In this document: piece by piece, positions 55,268 through 64,000 of the stretch
How the letters are laid out: each line of letters opens with the position of its first letter
Position numbering within the stretch: position 1 is the first letter of the stretch
Origin: Chlorokybus atmophyticus
Taxonomy: Eukaryota; Streptophyta; Chlorokybophyceae; Chlorokybales; Chlorokybaceae
Direction of reading: 5' to 3'
DNA length: 64,000 nt
Assembly: GCA_009103225.1 (NCBI GenBank)
Contig: RHPI01001132.1
Coordinates: forward strand, 374,328 to 438,327
Position numbers and translations under genes: made by a program
The notes under the pieces: model-generated
Told to the model about the DNA's origin: nothing
Seen by the model: the letters and a program-made list of their open reading frames with translations, nothing else
Database searches by the model: none

Positions 55268-58200
55268 TTAAGCACTGTAGATCAGGATGCCGTTGACATG
55301 GGCATTGTCGACATGCGTCGTGAACGAGATTGTCAGTGCACCATCTGCCACTTGAGTTGTGAACTGCTGTTTGACCGCGATGCGTTGCCCGCCGGCAGCT
55401 GCACACAACTCAACATCAGCATCAATAGCTACACACATGCAAGTAAGGTTGTGCATCCATGAAGGTGTTGCACGGACCTTTGTACGTGTCAAAGTTGGCA
55501 AGCACTTGGACTCCCTCTAGGGTGACATCAAACACTCTCTGTCCTGCTTGAGTCCACCAAGACTCGATGAAGTACATGGTGACAGCGTAGCGTCCAGGCG
55601 CTACGGGGAAGTTGTAAGTGAACACCTGCAGATACAACAAAACATGGACACGATTTCAAGAAAATCAGCGTCGTCTAGTAGCATGCAGCGCAATTCGCCA
55701 AGCTTGCACGTGCGGTGTATACACGCACGAGCATGTATGCAGACACAGAGTAGGTATTGATCACCAGGACACACACACACACACACACACAGAATCGGAT
55801 TGCAACTGACCCACCTGTCCGTATCTTTCCGTGTGGCACAGTTCCGTTCTCCCCGCGTCGATCTGGCACGCCCAGTCGTTCCCCGCCCAGCTGTTGTCGT
55901 TGGTGCCGCCCGAGTAGTAGCCACTATACGGCAACGCACCCTCTGAAGCCCACACTATGTTACTGCTGTCGGTGAAGCTAACCGCACCCGCACCCGTCTT
56001 GCCACAGTTGACGGCATACTTGAGGGCACCAACACCACCACCTGCACACGAACACACGCACACGTAAACAACATTGCTTGATACACTGACTGACCCGATT
56101 CATTGTTGTGTGTGTAACATTTTCACTTACCGCTTGTGGTGAGTTCGTAGTATGCTTTGTAGGTGGCTTTCTTGTCGGTGCCGATGGTGATGGCGTGCGT
56201 CTGCGCGCCACCGTCGGACCAGCGGGTGAAGACGCGTTGACCGCCGCCGGTCTTAGACGGAGCCAAGATGGCTATGGTACCACCTTGAACAGCCTGAACG
56301 GGGTAGGCGGGTGAATGCGTGGGTGAGCGTGTACAAAGGCATGCGTTGGTGCGTGCATGTAAACAGTTATGCATGCATACGCGCTCGCATGCACGTACAC
56401 GCACGCACACGCACACGCACACGCGCAAGCACACGCGCACGCGCACGCGCACACACATACATGTACATCCCAACCTGTGCGACGAATGGCGTGCGCTGCA
56501 CGAGGTTTCCAAAGGTCAAAGTGATGTTTCTGGGGCTCGAGTCCATGGTGACGTCGACGGTCTTGGGGTAGATGCTGACGGATCGCGTCTTGGTGATGTT
56601 GCCCTTGGACGCCGTCAGGGTGACGATGATGTAGGTGGGCATCTCGTGCTGGGGGCCGAGAAACTGACCAGAAGAACCAACAACACCCTGACAGAGTGAC
56701 ACAAAACAGTTTGTACACATAGACCCACACATGACTGTTCCCCACCTGCACGCACACACGTGCACACGCACACGCACACGCACACGCACACGAGCCTTAT
56801 CGCTGCAATCAGGCATGCCTCACTCTCCCTTACTCTGATGATGTCGTGCGAGTGGCAGCTCGTTGCCGCCGTCGTCGTGCAGTGTCTGATATACACGTCC
56901 CACGTGAGCGTGGCGTCCGGCGCGGTGCTGTACCCGGCGTAGTTGACGACGCCCCCCGCGCTGTATCGGAACGACGGCAGCGGTGCCGTGATCACGGGAC
57001 GCGGGTCGTCACCGCTCGACTGAACGACCACCACGCTTGTGGATGCAGAAGACACCTTGCCTGTGTGCATGTGGATACTCGCATCATGTGTATGTGTATA
57101 TGTGCATATGTGTACGTGTGTGCGCACACAAGTGGGTTTGCGTGCATGCGTGTGCGCGTGTGCAACCTGCCTGTTGGCCCAGAAACTTGGACAGTCACCT
57201 TGTACGTGCCAGCCCTACGCAGCACGCGAGTGTGAATAAGCACGCACGTACAAACCACAACAGACCACGCCCCAACACCAGAACCTTACTTCATATACGT
57301 CGTTGTAATCTTGGCCGTTGTGGATACATCCCCGTCCCACTTGTACATGAGGGGTCCACCTGTCGGCCCAGGTTGGGATGCAGATGCATCGCAGTTGACC
57401 TGCAGTGGCGCGACGCCGGAGTCGGGCGTGCACGTCAGCGCGGCGGTGGGGGCGGCGTCGGCGTAAGAGAGGCGGTACACGCAGTTGGAGCCATAGTCGG
57501 AGACGTAGAGGGAGTCGTCGCCGGGAGGACCGGGCTCGAGACCGGCGACGTTGGTCTGCAGGGAATGAGTGTGTGAGTTAGGGAGGAGTTGCTTGAGCAC
57601 ACACACGACCAACTGTTCTGCCGCTACACGCACACGCACACTCGCACGCGCACTCACGCACACACACATACACACGCACACGCACACGCACACGCACAAG
57701 CGTACCCTATCCAGAATGGTGACAATCTTCGTTGGGTCCGGCCTTCCGTCTGCTCCTGGCATCATTGCCCACACTCCCTGCTGCGGGAAGTCCCCGAAGA
57801 ACAGCGCCCCGCGCAGTTGCGTCGGGAACGTCGTATTTGCGTTTGTCAATGTTGGGTAGAACGTCATGCCGCTGATGGCGCCGGAGTAGGGTGAGGTGAT
57901 GCCAACAGGGTTGGGAGCCATGCCGTGCGCGTAAGAGTAGAGAGGAGGAGTGTATGAGTCCAGGCGAGGGTAGTAGGAAGTGCACACGTCGAAGCCGGAA
58001 AAGCCGCCCTGGCGCGGAAAGCCCTCGAAACAAGGCCTGATGCAACGAGAAGGTGTGAGTCAATGTGGCAATGTGTCAAGTTGAGGTTCAGTGGGGGATG
58101 ACAGCAACACACGCAGCTTGCCAGCAGCTTACCAGCCAAAGTTGCGCATCTGTACGAGCGGGCGCGAGCGGGTGTGCAACAAGCAGATGACAGTCAGTCA

Positions 58201-59926
58201 GACACATACAACCGTATGCGAATTCCGTACTAGAACTCGAGTAAGTTGTGTCTCGCACCTGCTTGTCGAGGATGTTGGAGACCACGTTGATCTCTTCGTA
58301 CTGGCCTTGCCCCACATCCCCCAAGTATCTGCCAAATCAGGCAACACACATGAGCGTGACTACACCAAACCAACACACATGCTTGTGTGCGCACGCGTGC
58401 GCAAGCGCGCACACAAGCACATGGGCGTGACTGGGTGCACGTGCATATGTGGATGCAAGTGCTGTGCGTGTGTGCAATTGTGCAAAGTCCCCAATGCAGC
58501 CTCATCTCCACTCACAGTTCATCTGTTCCCGGTCTCATCGCCGAGCTATATGGGTTCCTTAACCCACACGCCAGTATCTTCCCCCTCTCGCTCCCCGGTT
58601 GCGTCACGTCATACATGGGGTTGTCCGGCAGTCCACGCCCCGTGTCGGGGTCCAAACGCAACACGCAGCCGTTGTAGGAAGGGTTAGAGGAGGAAGAGAG
58701 GCGGAAACGGTAGGACTGGGAACGGAGGGAACCGCCTTGGGAAGAGGGGAAAGAGAGGGAAGGGGTGGGGGGATCTGGAGTGGTGAGGAGTGTGAGAAAA
58801 GGAGTGAGTAACTAATGTGATACACACTGTAGATGTTTACCTTTGCATGGGTTGGTGAAGCCTGGAGGGCCAACCATGCCGTAGTCGAGGGACCACCAGG
58901 CCGAGCCATCGCCTACAACAATGATGAAATGGGGTGATTGATTGATGGTGGTGATTGACGGTAAGTTGCACACACAAAGAGACTCACTCTCACGTGCGCA
59001 CATGCAAGCGCATGCGCAACGCAATCAACGCATTGATGTTGACTCAGATGATCGATTCTTAACATACCGTTTGGCACGATAAGCGCCCCGTATCGGTCGA
59101 ATTGTATGGTCCCTAGCGTGTGCGATCCCCACTCGTAGCACATGGACTGCCCTCCCAGGATAATCTGCTCGCTTGCGGCATCAGTGCGCCACTGAGCTCC
59201 ATTTGTCATGTCGACAGCCCAGCGCGAGAGGCGGCCGTACGTGACGCACGGACCGTCCGAGGCGCACTGACCACGGTGAGTGTTGGCTGGAGGGAGTTGT
59301 TGTTGTGAGCAGTGAGTAGTGGGAGTAGTGGGAGACAGAGAGTACAGTAGCTATGTTGTGACAGGCACTGAGACTAACTCACTCACTTGGGTCCCAGGTA
59401 TAGACGGCGTAGAGGTATGGTCGGCCTTGCAGGAACTTGGGCTGCAGCGCACATGGGACGGTGTAACAGTCAGTGCATGCATGGGTGCACCAATGCAATT
59501 CAAGGATCCATGGATGAGGACAACAAGTGTACTCACATCAAGGGCGATGCCGAGCAAGCCCCGGTCGTTGACGGTGTCCACGCGCGGCCGGATGTCGAGC
59601 AGCACGTATGGCGTGGATGACCACGAGTCCAGCACAAGCACAGTGCCCTGTGGTATACCATTGCTGTGTGCTCGGAGTACAGGCAACGCACACACACACA
59701 TTCCTCTATCTCCCTCTATCTCCCTCTCTCTTACCTGTTTCTGCACGAGTAGTATCTTGTTCCCTGCCCACTTGACAGCGACGATTCCCGGCACGACAGG
59801 CGGCATGCGCTCCAGCTGGAACCCTGCGTACCGCACTACCGCCTGAGCATCCACTAAAACGTGGGAGGGACCAAGCAGCAGCAACGCCAGCAACGCCGCC
59901 GTGAGAAAGAGGAGGGAAGGTGGCAT
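55268..59926 (-). CDS. Secreted glucose/sorbosone dehydrogenase-like protein with PKD and malectin domains
   Basis: Seventeen exons on the minus strand from 59926 to 55268 join in frame to 914 residues (first 59926-59735, last 55398-55268; exon 8 is a 17-nt microexon, 58149-58133). A signal peptide (residues 1-27, LLFLTAALLALLLLG) is followed by a six-bladed quinoprotein-type GSDH domain (about 30-475): RMPPVVPGIVAVKWAGNK, DRGLLGIALD, GQCASDGPCVTYGRLSRW, GCVLRLDPDTGRGLPDNPM, LRNPYSSAMRPGT, YLGDVGQGQYEEINVV, PCFEGFPRQGG. Then come a PKD-like domain (about 475-560, PTAALTCTPDSGVAPLQV), beta-sandwich sequence, and a C-terminal malectin/CBM57 domain (about 750-914; ESWWTQAGQRVFDVTLEG, then DGALTISF and NGILIYS). 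Family roles: PQQ-type sugar oxidation, glycan binding. It likely acts at the cell surface on carbohydrate. One intron uses GC-AG (donor 57170-57169). Confidence 0.92.
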
Positions 59927-59970
59927 GGTTTGACTAAGTGAACGGACGCCTGGACTCCCACTCCCACTCC

Positions 59971-60005
<35 letters not shown>

Positions 60006-61899
60006 CGTGTGCCTTGTTCGCAGCTCCACCAGCCCGACACACCTTGTGAAGACCCCCCTGCCTACAAGATGGTGGAGCAGCACTACGCTGCGAACACGTC
60101 GGCAATGCTACACTCACGTGCGGCGGTGGGCGTACGGTACGTACGGTAGGGTGTACGGTACGTGTGCGTCGTCAACTTCAATCTCACGTGCGTCGGCGTG
60201 CGCGTACGTACCGTCGTGCGTCATGACTAACGCGCAATAAAGTGGCCCTTTTCTATACCAGGTAATGGTCGTCGCTGCAATTCCGGCTTTTCACAATTGC
60301 ATAAGCCCAAATGTTCCCACGATAATATTGACTGTAGGCTACAACTTATGAAGACACACACATGTAGCAGCGCCGTGTGGTATAGACCAGTAGCTAAACT
60401 AATTCTTTTTTATTTTATGTGTTTCGACATGCTGACAACTTTGATGAGCGACCGCATTCTACGGCCTACAATGTGCCAACATAGGTGCAACAGCAATCAC
60501 GTCGTTATACTACTCTCCAGCATGCTCGCGCTCTCTCTGCGCCACCAAATGCCACAAGTTTAATGTCATGCTGTGCATTAACATATGACTGCTTTCGAGC
60601 ACTACAGTGATACTAACTTGTTAATTCAGTTTCTGCTGTCCTACATAAACAGGCGCTGACTATTTAAGCGTGCGCCATATGCATGTCCGCCTCCATGGTC
60701 GCAGGCTCATGGCACACAGCTCCTCGCCCCGGCATCGCCACCATTGTTGCACCTCCTCTCGCCATAACGGCCATCTCCTGCGCCCTTGAACACAACATTG
60801 TACAGCATAAACAATGTTTTGCTTGGCATCGACACGCCTTTGTGCAAAGGAATGGGTTTTAGCCCTTGTCACTTTGCTGTGCATGTGGACCCAACGGAAC
60901 AAGTTGGCTATATTTCTTATGGACTGCCTCTATTGGCAAGCATATATTACATCACACAACCAGCTTGGAAAGCAGCAGCGTGCATGTGTACACTATCAAC
61001 ACTATTAACAAATTTAAATATATATCGATGACAATCACCCTAATCACATAAGATGTATGTCTAGCACTAGGGTGCATGCGCCTTGCTATTGGAGCATCTA
61101 AGCATGCAAACGCAAACCGTATATGATAAAAATTGGTTTGCAATGTTTTATGCTAGAAGTTCCTTACACAGTTGGACACCATGCATGTACGAAATGCGCA
61201 ACAAGTTGTGCTCATTATAGCACACACGTTGCTGTACACTACCGCATTGCATGAAGCATGCATTATACATGATGAGTTGTTGCACAGCACCCATGAATGT
61301 GCGCATGCATGGGAGTTGTGCAACACCTCCAATACACATATTCTCATATATATATGTATATATGTATAATATATGTATAACATATATATATATATATATA
61401 TATATGTATATGTTAAGCGGCAAGCTATTTGCATTCACAATTGGTGCTCATTGCATAAGCTGGGCTTGTTGTCCCTCTCCTCAAACATGTGTGGCATCAA
61501 CTGATGGTACGCGTTAGCTTACGCAATGTTTGCTCAACTCACAATTGTCGTCATATCATACCATTTATGCCAACTCCAAGCTGAACTGATTGGACTCATT
61601 TGTGCATGCATGGGCCTAGTCTACACATGATGCATGATTCAGACTCCGTCAACGCGAGACTGCCATCCACCATGCAAAACAGAAGGCTACCATTGCATCA
61701 CACAATACACCAGCAAATTACTAGTACACAATCTAATTTACCGCTACCACTAGCAGCGGAAACCAACCACCAGATTAACTTAGAGGCAGCATGGTTGGGG
61801 TGTTGTTGCTTCACTCGTGCTTTGCGTGTTGCGTGTTGCGTGGGAGTGAGAGCCTTGACCAAGTTTGGGTGAAACTCTGTGTCTAGCTGCATGCACATA
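59927..61899. other. Intergenic
   Basis: Upstream region of the dehydrogenase gene. Has GTACGGTACG-type short repeats at 60130-60215 and a (TA)n microsatellite at 61345-61412. No gene motif; the last exons of the ATPase pseudogene could lie here but were not recognised. Confidence 0.5.
59972..60004. repeat. (CT)n microsatellite in the 5' leader of the dehydrogenase gene
   Basis: On the coding (minus) strand it is a (GA)n run about 45-80 nt before the ATG. Confidence 0.9.
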
Positions 61900-64000
61900 T
61901 CTTGTGGCAGGTGCGACTAAGCGCCTTGGACGGAGAGTACCTGAAGAAGCAAATGCAAAGAGCCATGTACGGGGAGATGTTGGGATGAGGGCGCTGCTTT
62001 GAGAGAGTGGGCAGGGGCTAGACTTGGAGATAAAATACGAATGCCGCTGTGAACGCACCGGTGATTGCCTGCGTGTCGCCCAGCTTCATGCCATCTAAGT
62101 ACATCACGCTGATCATGCATGCACTTGCAAGCCAAGAATCTTGAACAGCTGCAAGGTGGTGATGAGGGTGGGCCGGCCCTGTCGTATGCTGTGTGCGACG
62201 GGCATCACGATGACTGCTTTGCTGTGAATGGGCATGCCATCAACTGAGGCGTCTCCAAGCTGCACCAGCAGCTTGTCTGCCTGAGCCATCTCTTCCTCCT
62301 TGTCTTTAACCATTGCTAAAGCTTGTCCTGCGCCTGCTTGTGCTTGTCGTTTACTGTTGTACTGATATTGCTCGCGCCATGCATCCTTCGCTGCCTCGCC
62401 AGCTGTTGATTGGAGTCCACAAGCGCAGACCCATTCTTGTCGCTGGGTCTTTGCTGGAGGCTTCTTTTTTGGTGGTGGCGCATTCCACAACGCAATCACG
62501 CTGGCCTGCTTCAAACCTCCCGCATTATTTGTGCCGTCACTGCATATGAGTGTCACCCGACCCGCTGCCTTCAAGGTAGTAAGAATGACTTCTGTTTGCT
62601 CCGGCGACACTTGCGCAACGACTTGCACGTGAGGCACAACATCAGCAAGGGCCCCAATATTGTCCAGCATGGTGAGGCCGTCACCGGCCACGCAAAGGTC
62701 AAAAGATGCGGCTACACACTTTCTGCATCTCTAACGCAAAAAGGTATACGTTGGATTTCATCAGATGACAGCAACTCGAACTCGGACATTCTGCCTGCGG
62801 CTGCTGCAATTGGTAAAGCAGGGTGGCCTTGCGCCCACTGAGTCAGCACCAACACGGGCTGCATGACAACGTGAACGCGGCGTGGCACGCCGTCAACACC
62901 TGATCACCAGTGATCACGACCACATGCAAAGATCAGCGTCAACGAACACGAGAACACCGCAAAACCACCGAAAGTCGGATCACGCTCAACCTCATCCCGG
63001 TCTGACGCTTTGACTCCGCTCACCATCGTGTCACTGATGCATCTGTAGCCCAACGCAAGCACACGCGCGCCCTGACGTGTGAGGTACTTGTACGCGCATC
63101 GCTGTAGCCTGCAGGCACGTCCTGCATGCCAAGGGCCAGCGCGCGATTTCAAGACACCCACATGGCGTCGGCTTTGACCATGCGGGCGATGACGGACGAG
63201 CGCTTGAGCTGCGACAAGAAGCGGTCGCGATGCACTTTCCTGATGGTGTTCGTGGGGGAACGCTTGCTGGCCACAACGTCGCTGCCAGTGTAGATCCATG
63301 CGACATGCAATGCAGCGTTCTCCAGAGGGTCTTCCACCTGCCATAGGCATGTTGCACGGCGGGCTGACATCACGCAGACGCATGAAGGCACACTGACCAG
63401 CTTCGTGTCAACTCAGACCAAAGCATGGCAAACTGCCAATGTGTATATGACAGGCTCAGATAGTATGGTTGAATCACTTTGCAACTCAGGCTTGTCTGCA
63501 CCACTTACACCTTCAAACACCTGCGTGCAACAAGACAAAGCCTGTTGGGTGGCCAATAACAACAGCACACACACATTCATTTCCATGCCACATTGTACCA
63601 TGTTGTCGCTAGTCAGCATGCGATGTTTTAATGGCTATGCACAGCTCCATTGGGTGGGATGACAGAGGTGATGATCAACGAGCAGTTGAGCAGCAGCATG
63701 TACCTTGAGCGGGTGGGCTCCTCCAACCCTGAATACAGAAGACATCATATACATGGACCAGACCGTCACACATACACACACACACACGCGCACGCACACA
63801 CACACAATGCAGTGATTGCAAAGCACAGACCTTCATGAGCACATAGTATACGGGCATGAGCGAAGACTAGCAGGACAAGGATGAACAGCCCGCTTTCCAA
63901 GTTGTTCGCGCTCATGGTCTCCGTGGAGAAAAGAATACGCATGAGCTTCCCTTGGGTGTCAAAAGTTCTGAGGATGACTGCAATGCACCCGCCATCCGGG
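61900..64000 (-). pseudogene. P5A-type ATPase (Spf1/ATP13A1 family), decayed, 5' part outside the window
   Basis: Fragments follow P5A order on the minus strand. [17 protein letters not shown] and [14 protein letters not shown] (about 63845-63990). LLLNCSLIITSVIPP, then MELCIAIKTS in another frame, then LTSDNMV (63590-63740). GDPLENAAL and LKRSSVIARM (63150-63391). LTRQGARVLALGY and GGFAVFSC (62930-63110). VVITGDQVLTACHAA (about 62865-62915). LTTLKAAGRVTLICSDGTNN (about 62530-62600). HSIRQGRPTLITTLQLFKILG (about 62120-62185), with SVMYLDGMKLGDTQAI (about 62065-62115). P5A pumps are ER membrane helix dislocases. Damage: the stretch holding the phosphorylated DKTGT motif is deleted, the GDGTND hinge reads SDGTNN, single residues are missing, and there are several frameshifts plus a TAG where KP is expected (about 62021). 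Neighbouring genes are intact, so sequencing error alone is unlikely. Confidence 0.83.

Noticed and set aside
1-64000. tRNA or rRNA genes
   Set aside because: I looked for T-loop strings with matching acceptor stems and for conserved rRNA blocks; the few GGTTCGA-like strings have no cloverleaf context.

Overview
The window reads as nuclear DNA of a green alga (chlorophyte). The genes are rich in short GT-AG introns. Two encoded proteins look plastid-related: a cyanobacterial/plastid DUF3172 protein with a transit-like N-terminus, and a repeat protein with a two-part leader typical of thylakoid-lumen import. Four minus-strand genes carry TGTAA, the usual chlorophyte poly(A) signal, 39 to 105 nt past their stop codons. 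Introns and spacers are full of CA/TG and ACGC simple repeats. I cannot name the genus. Three N gaps (5667-5806, 18942-19255, 46148-46500) and a single N at 25527 mark assembly joins.

Layout. 1-6960 (minus): a decayed non-LTR retrotransposon (LINE) with a zinc-knuckle ORF1 and an endonuclease/reverse-transcriptase ORF2. About 8560-16790 (plus): a Ty3/gypsy retrotransposon whose pol frame carries two unusual domains, a C5 cytosine DNA methyltransferase just before reverse transcriptase and a PHD finger after integrase. 18160-18920 (minus): a fragment of a second LINE family. 19656-39636: a housekeeping block with GAR1 (plus), DUF3172 (minus), a triose-phosphate/nucleotide-sugar transporter family gene (plus), SEC61 alpha (minus) and glutamate decarboxylase (plus). 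One decarboxylase intron is swollen to about 3.6 kb and contains, antisense, a four-exon HNH nuclease gene with a zinc-finger array and four 100-bp tandem repeats. 39637-47405: gene-poor, with inverted and direct repeats. 47406-63999 (all minus): a lumen-targeted LEA-like repeat protein, a small membrane-anchored LEA-like protein, a secreted glucose/sorbosone-dehydrogenase-PKD-malectin protein, and a wrecked P5A-type ATPase.

Most notable: (1) the methyltransferase- and PHD-bearing Ty3/gypsy element. Methyltransferase capture by retrotransposons has been reported in dinoflagellates and charophytes (de Mendoza et al. 2018); this would be a further lineage, with a histone-reader-type domain added. 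(2) The zinc-array HNH nuclease gene nested in a host intron. (3) The lumen-targeted LEA-like protein built by duplication of phase-0 exons.

Exon boundaries were read by eye from splice-site consensus, frame continuity and family conservation. No alignment or search was run.
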